Source: Hygrophila difformis
Lineage: Eukaryota > Streptophyta > Magnoliopsida > Lamiales > Acanthaceae
Length of the DNA stretch: 64,000 bases
Assembly: GCA_030278955.1 (NCBI GenBank)
Contig: JAOANR010000003.1
Coordinates: 60,009,628 to 60,073,627, forward strand
Direction: 5' to 3'
The notes beneath the pieces were generated by a model. That model made no database searches and was not told the DNA's origin. It worked only from the letters and a program-made list of their open reading frames with translations. A program made the position numbers and the translations under genes. Shown here one piece after another: positions 23,101-34,100 of the stretch; position 1 is the first letter of the stretch, and each line of letters starts with the position of its first letter.

Positions 23101-23552
23101 GCTCGAAGGAAGATTTACTCCCTACGAGAATGAAGGTAGTGAGTTTTGTGGGGGCTCAAACCGCGGCCGAAGGATGTATACTGGTGGATGTAACGGTCGG
23201 AACAATATCAATTCCGACCATGTTCTTTGTGGTGGATGCAGAAGTCCCGTATGCGGCCCTATTAGGCCGATGCTGGATTCATACATCCCGATGTTTGCCA
23301 TCGACGCTTCACCAGAAAGTATGGTTCTGGAAGAAAGATGGCACAGTAGAAGAAGTGGATGGAGATCAACCTCCATTTCCAGTCAGCTCAGCCGGACGAA
23401 TTGATGCGGTGTTATATGAAGAACCGATTCAACCATTCCTAGCAGTGGTAGGGGATCGGTACCCGCAGGTGATTGAGTGTGATTGGACAGATTTGGGGTT
23501 TGAAATCAGATACCAGGCCGATGAACGGCCAGTCGAAGAAGGAAGTAAATGA
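20184..23552 (+). CDS. Tat-lineage gag-protease polyprotein
   Basis: A 1122-aa frame starts at the ATG (MAFEQATPAA) only 24 nt past the LTR. The frame is open further upstream but without an ATG. The N-terminal part is Pro/Gln-rich. The retrotransposon gag domain covers about residues 220-370 (GVKVPDFNTFSG, FEWYINLP, FHDRFY). A charged linker follows with repeated VHDRLGDQ units near 550-600. An aspartic protease with the active-site variant FIDGGATVN lies near 950. Gag forms particles and protease cleaves the polyproteins. The last four bases overlap the pol start as ATGA, so pol is in another frame. No break is seen in this frame. Confidence 0.88.
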   Translation: MAFEQATPAANTAARTDLPPIQEERAPEAGEFPPGFPGPSHFHNQEFSNDDLTPRFRDQVQFMVEAAVTNSVRQIEGNILAAMPAMFRAEIARSMYPMGAQQAPVAQNPPQNNHNFQQQAFRPPGGHGARPFVPPQQRYDQQQNQPPQPVVQPPAPVVQQQYAPLQQNPPQLVDRELIAEIIRTQFGNLIGQENRPMYRKPYPDYIEEQYPLPRGVKVPDFNTFSGEVGRSTIEHIGRFTAQCTRIAQNDFHKLILFSLSLTGPAFEWYINLPAGSVNTWAEMERLFHDRFYNTSPEVSVVDLTSTKQKASESVTEFIERFYAVKAQVKTMLPEHEYIQILKQNLKFAIKDRLMVTRPRTVAELTAEAIRMETYLAEQAAFKSSRSQSGRSQPIQSAASFAESLDRCEIQEEYNAEDVPALAEVARAELIIKKPMTCPALRPARGKEKEGGDESQRFYSFDLSQMDEIFDYCQKNGLLEFKGNHPQPTKDQLEAGWCRFHGSATHSTAICGHFRKLIQKHVDDGKLKFPERLMAVDKNPFPAANMVMVQPNQNKSVHDRLGDQTSSSKSSVHDRLGDQPSAQKSGVWKRLGSPKGKEKVTDVFDRLGNYEVKEWIKQSERHQEIEVGDKSERPTLKIITNGWDSEMKLTADKQNGKTVIQITVPEEAVSPEMKKLRRPPANTQVGRWVRNSPERRHFDQRRLDHSAWRAEERKVPKGKGSYRTFKRRMQRLKAAAASEQEEYDMMHMEEDFPDDCSFSGGRVLNRVFSARLRSESKEERKPKEGQDRLKNKTEFRPKVIQPKVESEQPKSKEEWKPRPVRTREWKPKTTIIPNSDIPPVGQFKFDFGSSANMVTVTTEEKEEYWSDSEPAVVFCQKDGEYYGDEEPIVDFCFDKLEVFRPEAEIEKSFEEGYKAFVPEAQPGTILPPTAQMSQHVRPLYVKGWVNGRPLRRMFIDGGATVNIMPLSTLTKIGRSKEDLLPTRMKVVSFVGAQTAAEGCILVDVTVGTISIPTMFFVVDAEVPYAALLGRCWIHTSRCLPSTLHQKVWFWKKDGTVEEVDGDQPPFPVSSAGRIDAVLYEEPIQPFLAVVGDRYPQVIECDWTDLGFEIRYQADERPVEEGSK

Positions 23553-25785
23553 TGGAGTCACAACCGAATCAAGCGACCGAGTTCGAATCGGCCGAACTCG
23601 GAGTTTCAGATGACAAAGCAGGATGGAGCGATTTAATAGACGCAATTCCAAAGCGAACGCCGGATTTCAAAGCTCAAGACCCCTTGAAAATGGTCAATGT
23701 TGGTACAGACGAACACCCGAGGGAGATCCCGATGAGTGCGAATCTTGATCAGCAGATGACAAGCCGATTCAAGGAGGTTCTAGTCGAATTCAAGGATTGT
23801 TTCGCATGGGACTATACAGAGATGCCAGGATTGGAGCGGTCGATTGTAGAGCACAGACTGCCTATCAAAGAAGGGTTCAGGCCGCATAAACAGCCGGCCA
23901 GGAGGGCAGCGCCCGAAATAGTCCCAAAAATAAAAGAAGAAATAGAGAAATTGTTAGCGGCCGGGTTTGTTAGGCCAGCTAAATATGTAGAATGGCTATC
24001 AAATATTGTTCCTGTAATAAAGAAGAATGGAAAATTGAGAGTTTGCATTGATTTCAGGAATCTTAATATAGCCACTCCGAAAGATGAGTATATGATGCCT
24101 GTTGTTGACTTGTTGATTGATTCGGCCGCAAAACAGGGGATGCTATCTTTTATGGATGGATATTCAGGATACAACCAAATTTTTATGGCCGAAGAAGACA
24201 TTCACAAGACTGCATTTCGGTGCCCTGGCGCCATAGGGATATATGAATGGGTGGTGATGCCATTCGGGCTGAAGAATGCAGGAGCTACATACCAGAGAGC
24301 CATGAACTATGTTTTCCATGACCTCATAGGGGATTGTGTTGAAGTCTATATCGATGACGTCATGGTCCGATCCAAAGATATCGAAAGCCACTTGAACGAT
24401 TTGCGGAAGGTATTCGCGAGGATGAGGCTACATGGAGTCAAGATGAATCCAGCTAAGTGTGCTTTCGGAGTACAGGCAGGAAATTTTCTCGGGTTCCTGG
24501 TACATAACAAAGGAATAGAAGTTGATGCGAACAAAACCAGGGCTATCCAAGAAGCCAAACCTCCACATGATAAGAAGAGTCTACAAAGGTTTCTTGGAAA
24601 AATCGGTTTTCTGAGACGATTCTTAGCAAATGCGGCTAGAAAGTCGAAACCACTAACCGATTTATTGAGGTTAAAGAAGGAAGAGGAGTTCAAATGGGGA
24701 ATCGACCAGCAAAAGGCCTTCGAACAATTAAAGCAGGATTTGATGAGTCCACCAGTGTTGGTTCCTCCAATTTTAGGACGGCCATTGAAGTTGTATATAG
24801 CAGCGGCCGAAGAATCTATTGGAGCGTTACTAGCGCAGGAAGACGATGAAGGAAGGGATCGGGCGATTTATTATCTTAGCCGAATCCTAAGGGACGCCGA
24901 AGTAAGGTACTCGCCGATTCATAAATTATGTTTAAGCCTTTATCATGCATGCCAGAAATTAGAATATTATATTCAACCAAGGCAAGTGATAGTGGTAGCT
25001 TCGGTTGACATAGTTAAGATTATGATGAATGATCCGGTCAGTAGCCGAAGAATGGCCAAATGGGCCATGAAGTTAAATGCATACGATTTGAGATATCAGC
25101 CTTTAAGGGCTATGAAAGGACAGATTGTAGCCGATTTTCTGGCTGATCATGTGACGCATCCGATAACCGATGACATCGATCATCAGGATCGGCCGAAGGA
25201 AGTTGGTGAGATAGGAATTGTATACTTGCAACCATGGGTAATGACATTTGATGGTTCTAAAGCCGCTTCAGGAGTTGGAGCAGGGTTTACCCTGCAAACG
25301 CCGGAGGGCAAGATATACAAATATTTCGTGCAACTGCCAGAGTCATATACGAACAACCAAGCCGAATATAAAGCGTTAATTTCGGGATTACAACGGTTGA
25401 TAGAAGAAGGAGTCAGAGCAATCATTGTCAAAGGAGACTCGCAAGTAGTTGTCCAGCAACTGCTAGGCGATTCTTCAGTTAAGAGTTCGCAATTGATTAG
25501 ATTGTATGAAGAAGCGGTTACTTTGTTAGAGGAATTTGATGAGGTGTATATTGAATACATCCCGAGAGAAAAGAACGAAGAAGCCAATGAATTGGCTCAA
25601 CATGCGGCTAAATATCGGTTGATGCCGATAGCAGGAAATGTAGAAGTGCGTTTGGCCGAAACAGAGAAGGCCGAATGGATAAAAAAGATAGCACAGATAT
25701 TAGAAGATCCTTCGGAGGCTAATCCAGTCGAAAAACGGAAAGCGATGGACTACGTCATAATAGGAGGATTATTATTCAAGCGTGC
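23549..25785 (+). pseudogene. Tat-lineage pol, 5' part (RT and two RNase H), cut by the nested insertion
   Basis: The frame begins at an ATG overlapping the gag-pro stop. Reverse transcriptase motifs include [26 protein letters not shown] and the catalytic YIDD near residue 267. A gypsy-type RNase H follows (about 395-500), then a second RNase H (about 560-690) with TFDGSKAASGVGAG, NNQAEYKAL and a VKGDSQVV aspartate, which is the archaeal-type domain gained by the Tat lineage. The native sequence stops at 25785, inside the CGTGC target site, and the Athila-type LTR follows. The open frame runs 19 nt into the LTR before a stop, so a truncated product without integrase would be made. The missing 3' part lies at 45767-46928 in the same phase. 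Confidence 0.88.
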
Positions 25786-26091
25786 TGATAATGGCCAAAA
25801 ATGACCATTATTTTCAATCCATTTCCGTGTCTTGAACGGGCATTTGATCGCATTCCGGTCTTACATTAAGTAAGAAAGCAGTCGAATTGGACTGATTTAT
25901 GCATAATTGTAAAAATAATAAGCTGGTGTGAAAAAGACATAAATATGTAATTTTATTACATATTTATGTTAGAAAAATCCAAAAACATGAGAAAAAAGAA
26001 AAGGAAACAAAAAGATGGGAAAAAGATAGAAAAGCCCACAACAAGAATATTTTTGGCCCATCAGGCCCAATCCAGCAGGCCCAGGTAGACC

Positions 26092-26334
26092 TTTGTCGCG
26101 GAAGCCCTTGGCGCGATGCAGTGTTCCGCGACAAAGGCATACTCCGCGACCAACTGGCCCCAAATGAAGAGGAGACCAGCCAAGCCCCTGGCGCGATGAC
26201 CCTTGTCGCGATAGCATGACTCCGCGACAAAAGCCCATTCCGCGACCAAGATGCGCAAATAGAGACACAAGACCCAGTCGAGAAGCCTTGCCACATGCAG
26301 TGTGTTCCGCGACCAACTTGATGTTCCGAGACAA
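26092..26334. repeat. U3 cluster of TTTGTCGCGG / CCGCGACAAA words
   Basis: About eight copies of TTGTCGCG or its complement CGCGACAA/CGCGACCA occur in 240 bp. They include a 13-bp perfect inverted repeat, CTTTGTCGCGGAA with TTCCGCGACAAAG, at about 26091-26135. The cluster ends 70 bp upstream of the TATA box, so it is placed like an enhancer. The same cluster recurs at 41398-41640 and, rearranged, at 37106-37420. Confidence 0.85.
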
Positions 26335-26404
26335 GCTGTGATGTGTGTGATGTCTTAAGACACAATGGGCTAGAATCAAGGCCCATGGGCTTAGGGTTAC
26401 ACTT

Positions 26405-26413
26405 CTATAAATA
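26405..26413 (+). promoter_or_regulatory. TATA box in the 5' LTR of the Athila-type element
   Basis: CTATAAATA follows the hairpin cluster. The same box occurs in the 3' LTR at 41711-41719. It is the likely core promoter for the genomic RNA. Confidence 0.7.
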
Positions 26414-27045
26414 TGAGGTGTCTCCCATGAGCTAAGGGTTGGACAGTTGGAAGTTTGAATTTGAGAGTTCTTGAAGGCAAGCTTAGGAGTTCTTCCTTAG
26501 GTAGAGTAGTTAGGTTTATTTTTATGTATTATTTAATTTTTGCACTTAGTTTAGTTTAGATTAGTGTTTTACTGTTCACAGTGCTTAGATAGCCATTTTT
26601 ATACTATGTTTTGGTTTCTAAACTCTTGTTTTAGGGTTTGTAATACCCAAACCATGGGTATTAACGACACCCCTTCAATAATATGGGAAAACATTCATCA
26701 TTTGTGTCCCAAATCATGAAATGGGTCTCACACCCCATGGATTTATGCTTTCTTTTTCATTTTGGGGTCATTTGACCCCCATTTTGTTATTTTTTATGTT
26801 TACTGTTAGCATATTATGGATAATGTTGTGTGGATGTGTGATCAAACCCTAGATTAGGATTCCTGCTTTATTTTAACATCCTGCTCAGTCTTGTTATTTT
26901 TGTTTAAGCATGTTCTTCCTTATTTTGAATGTTTCTTGCTCATTTTTAGCTTAGAATAGCTTTTTGATCTGAAATAGGGTGAGATCACGCTGTTTGCATG
27001 CCACTGTTCATTTCTGCTTTTTCTGACTTTTGTCCTGAACCACCT

Positions 27046-27600
27046 TGGGCGCCAACCGCCTTCTGGCGCGGAGCCACGTTCCGCGACAGAGTGGCAGTTC
27101 CGCGACCAAGGTGTTTCAAGACACTTGTCTCTATAATTTAAAACCCTTTGTCGCGGAATACCTTGTCGCGGAGCCACGTTCCGCGACAAAACTGTCCATG
27201 CATAGCGACAAAGGAGCCAAACTCTTGCATTTTGTCTTCATGGCTTCTTGTCGCGGAATCATCCTGTCGCGGAGCCACGTTCCGCGACAAAAATCCCATT
27301 CCGAGACAGAAAAATTATGCCATGTTTCTTAGCCTTTGAACACTTTGTCGCGGAACACCTTGTCGCGGAACCACGTTCCGCGACAAAATCTCCACGCATA
27401 GCGACAAAGGTTCAAATGCCTTAGAATTTTATTAAAACACTTTGTCGCGATGTCACCCTTGTCGCGGAGCCACGTTCCGCGACAAAACCTTGCATAGCGA
27501 CAAAGAGGCGTTATGCTGCCAAAAATTCTAAAAACTTGTCGGGATGTCCATGTCGCGGATCTCGGTCCGCGACAACATTTATGATATAGCGACAAGATTT
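27046..27600. repeat. Tandem array of nested hairpins in the LTR (unit about 97 bp)
   Basis: About five units. Each has an outer arm CTTTGTCGCG, an inner hairpin such as TTGTCGCGGAGCCACG/TTCCGCGACAA (near 27165, 27270, 27360, 27460 and 27551), then TAGCGACAAAG as the second outer arm. Spacers differ while arms are kept. The 3' LTR has the same array at 42352-42906. Confidence 0.85.
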
Positions 27601-30234
27601 CTATCCTTCTATTTAATCGCAAACAAATTTCATTCTCCCTCTATTTTATATTGCAACACTCACATCATAGCCCCACGGGTTACGATGTAACATTCTGGAA
27701 TTGCAATGTAGGGTGTTATGCTGCCCAGATTTTGATTCTCCATTTGCATCACTTAACTGATTGAACCCTTGACTCATTAATGATTAAAGATTGAGATTAG
27801 CAATAATCAAACTCCAACAATCATCATGATTAAAGGACCTTTGTTCAATTGCCATTAAAACACTCTTGTATAAACAAAATCCTTGATGGCTTAAACAGAT
27901 AATCTGGACTGTAATTAATTCTGGTGGGAAGGATTATTTAAGACCATTACATGTGGACCCGATCCACAACCTTGCATGAGAAACCAATGTCTCTCATACA
28001 ATGGATCTTCTTTTGCTTCTTGTTTATTTTGTCTTTGTGTATTGTGTGGAACCATTAGTAAAGAATACATCAGAATAATGTTGGCGGGTACTCCCTCATG
28101 GATAACTAGCTCGTATTCTGGGTATTAGTTACTAATCGTTATTTTGCATGGTCTGAATGGCTATCAGTGGAAGCCTTGGCGGTTCGCCCATTCGGGGTTA
28201 TAATAGCTGCTCAACTGATTCCCATCCAGATACAGTTTTATTTTTGTTATCTTAATTTCCAAACCCAAATTCCAATCTATAATGGGAGTCAGTTGGCATC
28301 AGTCAATGCCAACTGATGATCATTATAGAAGGGAAGCATGTAGGTTTTTATCCGAATTCACAGACAGCGGAGGCCCAACTGGTGTTGACACCATCATTAT
28401 AGGGTCTAAGCTGTCTAAATTCGCTCCATCCGAGTGATTGGGAAATTGGACAGTAGATGTTTACAGTCCACCTGATCATTCTGCCATTACTTTGGTACCT
28501 TGACCATTCCATTTTGTGTTTCGCCTTCTGTCTAGACCCGCTTTTATATTTTGGGTCAATTAATTTTACACTTCCATATATCCTTATGCATGATAATATT
28601 ATGTACTGTTGTGGTCTGTAATTATTTTGGGATCCTTCCCTTGGACAATAGAAGTCTAGATCTTAAACAGATATTGCTTTATAAACTTCCAACAAAAACC
28701 TCTTTATAAAATCCGGATCTGAGTAAGGGATAAATTCTTCAGTTATGACTAATTCATATTCTATCAAGGGTTATATTTTGGGAATTAAGAAGCAGATTCA
28801 GCGATTAGGTCTCGTCTAGACTGAAAGGGTCTGTGTTTTAACTGAGAATCTAGTACCTGACAGGGAATGATTTTCAAATCCATTATTTTCCAAAATTGCT
28901 GGTTGATGGAAATGTAAGATTAAGTGCTACACCGAGATGGGGTCCACTTGGATTCAAATACAGTGTAGTAACTAATCTTAGAGGAACATCATCCAGGCCT
29001 TGGTTATTTTCCAAGATAGGGTTGAGTTTTCTTTCAACTGCTATCTTCTTCTGCCAAAGCCTACTTTTGAGTCCTGAGTGAGTGCATCCGGAACGAACTA
29101 ATTGATTAGCTCGTTTCATTAGTTTGTATCTCATAATCACCCGGAAGGAAGTGAACACATTAGTGGTTCACCGAGAGCCGGGAATTCTTGATCCATCCTC
29201 CTTCATTCTGACGGGGAGCTGTCTTTTACTACCAGGGTCAGATTTTCAAAACCTCCGAGTGATAGGTTTTAAATGCTTTCTTTACTGCTTTCTTTTAGTC
29301 GCTTTCATTAGAGGTCACTCGGTTGAATTGAGAGTTGTGTAACTATTACTAGGATTGACAGTTAAGTGATAGTTTAGGACTTGATTTAAATCTTTGGGTG
29401 TGACATGGGAGAATGATAGTGGTACTTGGCATTTCAATAAATGATGTGTCGGGTGTTGCTTATCCACCACAGATGAAGTAACATACCCAGGCCAGGGCAG
29501 TTACGAATCTGTGGTATCTTAGAATTTGTGGTCTTAGGAACATGTAAACTCATATTGCAAGTACCTGTCTGTTAAAGGGAAAGCCTTATTGAGAGCATGA
29601 GAATTAGCTATCTGAAAGAAATATCCCAAACAAAGATCTGCGTATAAAAATGGAAGTTTAATATTGCTATATCTCGCTCTTGTCCAATCTTCATTTCTTT
29701 CTTCCTGTCCTTTCTGTCCACATTGTGACTCAACTTCACGGTTGGCACAATGCTCCTTTTCCCTGCTTTCGTAGATAATATTTACTGCATTCTTAGAATA
29801 ATTCTTATCCGCTTTCTAAAATAGATTTATTTGCTTTATAGATTAATTTAACTGCTTTCTAGACCTAATTTACATTCATGTCAGTAGTTATTAATCACCT
29901 TTCAAACCTATTGAGCAATACGAATGGAAAATCTAGTAAAACGACGTGGGACCTGCTTCTATCGCACATCCTCCAGTGAACGATCCGGTCTTACTATAAA
30001 TTACTGCAATTTTTGACACCGTGCGCTTTCGGGCCACAGTTTCTTAAACACGAGCAATAAAAAACATGACTACTTATAAATATATCCCTAATCACAACTC
30101 CGCCATCATAAATTGGTTTCATTAATAAAACTTAAACCAGGACCATGATTTTTCGGAAAATACTCATGTAGTGGGAACTTGCCAAAAAGTTTCATGGCAG
30201 GAACTCTCATACCAAGAATTGATGAGAAGCATCA

Positions 30235-30252
30235 TGGCATACTTGCCGGGGA
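30235..30252 (+). repeat. Fossil primer-binding site inside the LTR
   Basis: TGGCATACTTGCCGGGGA matches 14 of 18 bases of the real PBS at 30499. The upstream DNA (AAAAAGTTTCATGGC at about 30184-30198) matches the LTR 3' terminus (CAAAAGTTTCATGGC). It looks like a tandem duplicate of the LTR end plus leader that is now inside the LTR. Confidence 0.6.
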
Positions 30253-30498
30253 TCCTCAGTGTGACAGGCTGATGGTCAACCTATCCCGGCTATGCCATGA
30301 GATTTGTCAACATTTCATGACAGGGAGGACCACAGCGCCATTTGAAATTAAAGCACCACACTTGAGTAATAAAAAGACTAATAATCTGGATATATCCCTA
30401 AACCCTTTCCCGTGAATCATAACTCTCTTCATGTAATAAATCTAACCTGGTATATTTTTAAGAAAATGCTCGTGGGACGGAAATTGTCAAAAGTTTCA

Positions 30499-30516
30499 TG
30501 GCGCCGTTGCCGGGGA
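30499..30516 (+). other. Primer-binding site of the Athila-type element
   Basis: TGGCGCCGTTGCCGGGGA directly abuts the 5' LTR. This is the tRNA-Asp-complementary PBS of Athila and related gypsy elements. Confidence 0.9.
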
Positions 30517-30659
30517 GGATGCAGCGCCGTTTTATTTAGAGAATTACATTCCTCATTGCTCCTAGAGTAGCCTATACATATAATTATAAATATTCACCTT
30601 CAGAACCACTTCTAACCTGGGGATTGTACAGGTACTGTCATTATTGAAGCCATTGTTCT

Positions 30660-31199
30660 ATGCAAAGGAGGAAGCAGACGCCAGCCGAGATCCCGTTTAA
30701 TTCAGAGATAGAAAAGACAGCTCGACGTCTTAGGGCGGAGACTAAACGAAGAAGGGAACGGGAACGACAGGCATTACTTTCGCCAAGCACCAGCAGCGAT
30801 ATCTCCGAGATGGCAAACCCTGACATCCCACCAATCATTCAACCCAATCCCCCACTTCACAACATTGAGGAAGATCCCGAGGATGCTGATCATGATGAAT
30901 TGGATGATCCCCCTCCCCAGATCATACAAGGAGGTGGGAATCCACCAAACATGGACCAGCAGCACTTCGAGGCACCCCCTCCCAACCCGAACCAAAACCC
31001 ACCAAACAACCAAAACCAACCAAATCAGCAAAATTTCCCAAACCAACAGAATCAGCAATACCACAACCCCCATCAGAATCCCCCGAATCCGAATGATTTC
31101 AATGATCCGAGGAACTATTTCATGCCTCAGAACTACTACCCACAGCAATACCAAGGCGGGCCTGAGAACAATCATCAAGCAGCAGCTGCCGCTGATTAG
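30660..31199 (+). CDS. N-terminal gag leader frame of the Athila-type element, ending in an in-frame TAG
   Basis: A 179-aa frame begins MQRRKQTPAEIPFNSEIEK. It is highly charged at first, then Pro/Asn/Gln-rich. The stop TAG at 31197-31199 is followed without a gap by ATG in the same frame, which opens the large gag-pol frame. Athila gag proteins usually carry such a low-complexity N-terminal region joined to the gag domain, so the TAG either breaks a once-continuous gag or is used for readthrough or reinitiation. The leader from PBS to this ATG is 143 nt. Confidence 0.7.
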   Translation: MQRRKQTPAEIPFNSEIEKTARRLRAETKRRRERERQALLSPSTSSDISEMANPDIPPIIQPNPPLHNIEEDPEDADHDELDDPPPQIIQGGGNPPNMDQQHFEAPPPNPNQNPPNNQNQPNQQNFPNQQNQQYHNPHQNPPNPNDFNDPRNYFMPQNYYPQQYQGGPENNHQAAAAAD

Positions 31200-34100
31200 A
31201 TGCAGCCGATTTTAGAGCCATATCTGAACATTCCTGGACAAGCTCCATTCTTGGCCAGGAATTTCGAACTGAAACCGGCCCTGATCAATCTAGTCCAGAG
31301 CAACCAGTTTGCCGGAGCAAGTCATGAAGATCCCCATGATCACCTGCAAACCTTCCTAGAATTGTGTGACACGATCAAAAATCGTGATGTACCCGCAAAC
31401 ACCATTCGACTAAGGCTATTCCCCTTCTCTCTGACAAGCGGAGCACGAACATGGTACAAGTCACTGCCCGTAAATCAGAAGTCTACATGGGAAGATGTGA
31501 TCAGAAACTTCCTAGCAAAATACTTCCCGGAGTCCAAGGTGGATGAATGCCGCTCCAAAATTGCGGAATTCAAGATGAAACCCGACGAGTCCTTGTATGA
31601 TGCAAAGGAAAGATTCTTCAACCTACTCAGAAAGTGTCCTCAACATGGTTTTCATGACTGGGAGAGACTGAGAAAGTTCTACAGTGGTCTGACCCCAGCA
31701 TGGAAATCCATGCTTGATGCTGCCGGTGGTCAACATTTGCTCTACATACCAATGGACCAAGCCTGGGCAAAGATTGAAGCCATGAGTGTCAACCGTTCTG
31801 TTCTAACTGATGATGGTAATCCCACTCCCCCTCGTGGTTTGTGTGTTGTAGGTACAGTAGAGAAGTCAGACATTGAAAAGCTTCAGGAGCAAGTGGCAGC
31901 GTTATCTGTGAATCAAGGAGTTGGAAGTTCTGCGCAGGGACAGCAAACTGATGTGATCTGTGGACTGTGTCAAGGTGCTCATGCAACTGACACATGCGAG
32001 CAAGTCACAGCAGAGAGCTGTAACTATGCAGGAGCTTTTCCGAATAGACACCCGAATTTGTCTTATTCAAACAACAACGCCTTGAACTCACATCTCTTGA
32101 ACAAGCCACAGCAACAACAGTTCAACCCTCAGCAGAATCAGGGATTCAATCAGAACAGGGGCCAACATTTTCAGAATCCAGGTTTCCAACCTCAGATCCA
32201 GCAGAGGCCGCCTCAGAATTTCCAGAACTTTCAGCCCAATCAGAATTTCCAGCCTCAGTTTGTCCCAAACCAAGGCCAGTGGAATCAGAATCAGCAGCAA
32301 AATCAGAATCAGAACCAAAAGCCTCCTTCAAGGCTTGAGAATATGATGACTGATTTCATCACTAGTCAGAAAGAAATCAACAATCAACTGCAGGCCTCCA
32401 TCAGAAATGTGGAGACCCAAGTTACACAGATGGCTAACGAGATGCAGAAAAGGGACAAAGGAACATTGCCTAGCACTGCGGAAAAGAACCCGCAATGCAA
32501 GGCAATAACCTTGAAATCTGGAAGAGTACTAGCTGGACCAAAGGGAGCAGATACTGGAGCGGAATTTGAAGAAGATGATATTGTTGACAATGCTGGTAAG
32601 GAAGCTGATAATGGGAACGAAGCAGAAAAAGAGACAGCCGAAATGCAGACTGAAGCTGCACCTGAAACGGCTGAAACAGATAAGGGTACAGGTGAAGGTA
32701 CAACTTCCTTCCCTTCACCACCAAAAATTGCTAATAACAAGTACATGCCCAGGATTCCTTATCCTGCGCGGCTTAAAAATAAAGAACATGATCTTAAATT
32801 CAAGAAATTTCTGCAACGATTAAAGTCTGTAGAGATAACCATTCCTCTCACAGAAATGATTTCCGAAATGCCCATCTATGCTAAGTTCTTGAAAGAATTG
32901 ATTTCAGGAAAAAGGCAGGTCGAGCAGGAAGAGGTAATTATTCTCAACAGCACATGCAGTGCCATCGTTCAGAGAAGAATGCCTGAAAAGAAGGAGGACC
33001 CCGGATGTTGCACACTTCCAGTACAATTCGGAAAGGCCAAAGTGAGTATGGGGCTCTGTGATTTAGGATCAAGCATCAATGTGATGCCACTAGCTATGGC
33101 TGTTCGCCTTAAGCTTGGAGAAATTCAACCGGTCAAGATGAGACTGCAACTTGCAGACAGATCGATCACTCAGCCCGTAGGAATCCTCAAGGATGTTGTG
33201 GTCAAAACCGGGCAGGTTCTTTTCCCGGTCGACTTCATCGTCCTCGACATTGAAGAGGATTCTGAAATGCCGCTTATCCTTGGACGCCCATTTCTAGCCA
33301 CTGGTGGTGCACTGATTGACGCTAAATCCGGAAAAGTCACCTTAAGGGTCGATGGCGAGGAGATCATCTTTGATATGGAGAAATTGCAGAAATTTCCGAA
33401 TGACAGTTCTTGTTTCTCATTTGAAAATGTAATAGTTAGGGAAGAGCCAGACTCTGAACTTGATTGTGAAATGATGCTGGATGAACCATCAAAGCAGGTA
33501 CTGAAGCCTGCTGGCGTGGAGCACAAAGGATGCAAAGCCGTTCACTTTGCCGATCCCGAAACAGGGGATCTGGAGGAATTTGACGGCATCGACTTCCATG
33601 ATGACGCCAACCAAGAGGAGGAAGAGGATCCTGTACTGATGCAGGATCCCGAAGGTAAATCTGTTCTCCCACTACCCAATTCTCGCAAACTACTCCCTTC
33701 CGTTGAATGTCCACCAGAGCTTGAACTTAAAACATTACCCGATCATCTCAAGTACGCGTTTCTCGCAGAACATAAAAAGTTACCCGTGATTGTTTCGGCT
33801 AAGCTCTCCCAAGAGCAAGAAAATGCTCTGGTGGTCGTTCTTAAGAAACATGTACATGCAATAGGTTGGACCATTTCTGATATAAAAGGAATAAGCCCTT
33901 CTATTTGCATGCACAGGATTCTAATGGAAGAAGAGTTTAAACCCTCCCGTCAACCTCAGAGGCGATTGAACCCCCTTATGCAGGAAGTGGTAAGGAAAGA
34001 AGTTATCAAGCTCTTAGATGCTGGTATAATCTATCCTATCTCTGATAGCAAATGGGTTAGCCCAGTGCAGGTCGTACCCAAACGAGGAGGGATGTGCATA

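Larger units (their letters stand above)
25786..30498 (+). repeat. 5' LTR of the Athila-type element (4713 bp)
   Basis: Begins TGATAATGGCC and ends AAAAGTTTCA. It contains a hairpin cluster (26092-26334), a TATA box at 26405-26413, a tandem hairpin array (27046-27600), and near its 3' end a duplicated LTR-end/PBS-like segment. It is several times longer than the 1.5-2 kb LTRs usual for Athila elements. No coding frame in it is credible. Confidence 0.95.

Noticed and set aside
26088..26340. CRISPR-like array
   Set aside because: The repeats are inverted, imperfect and unevenly spaced in a eukaryotic LTR; no cas genes and a plant context.
26964..27622. Several 60-140 aa frames on both strands through the LTR hairpin regions (also in the 3' LTR and at 37183-37464)
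   Set aside because: They are made by the TTGTCGCGG/CCGCGACAA repeats, giving recurring SRN, RDK and VAE words in all frames. They have no domain, and they lie in LTR DNA.
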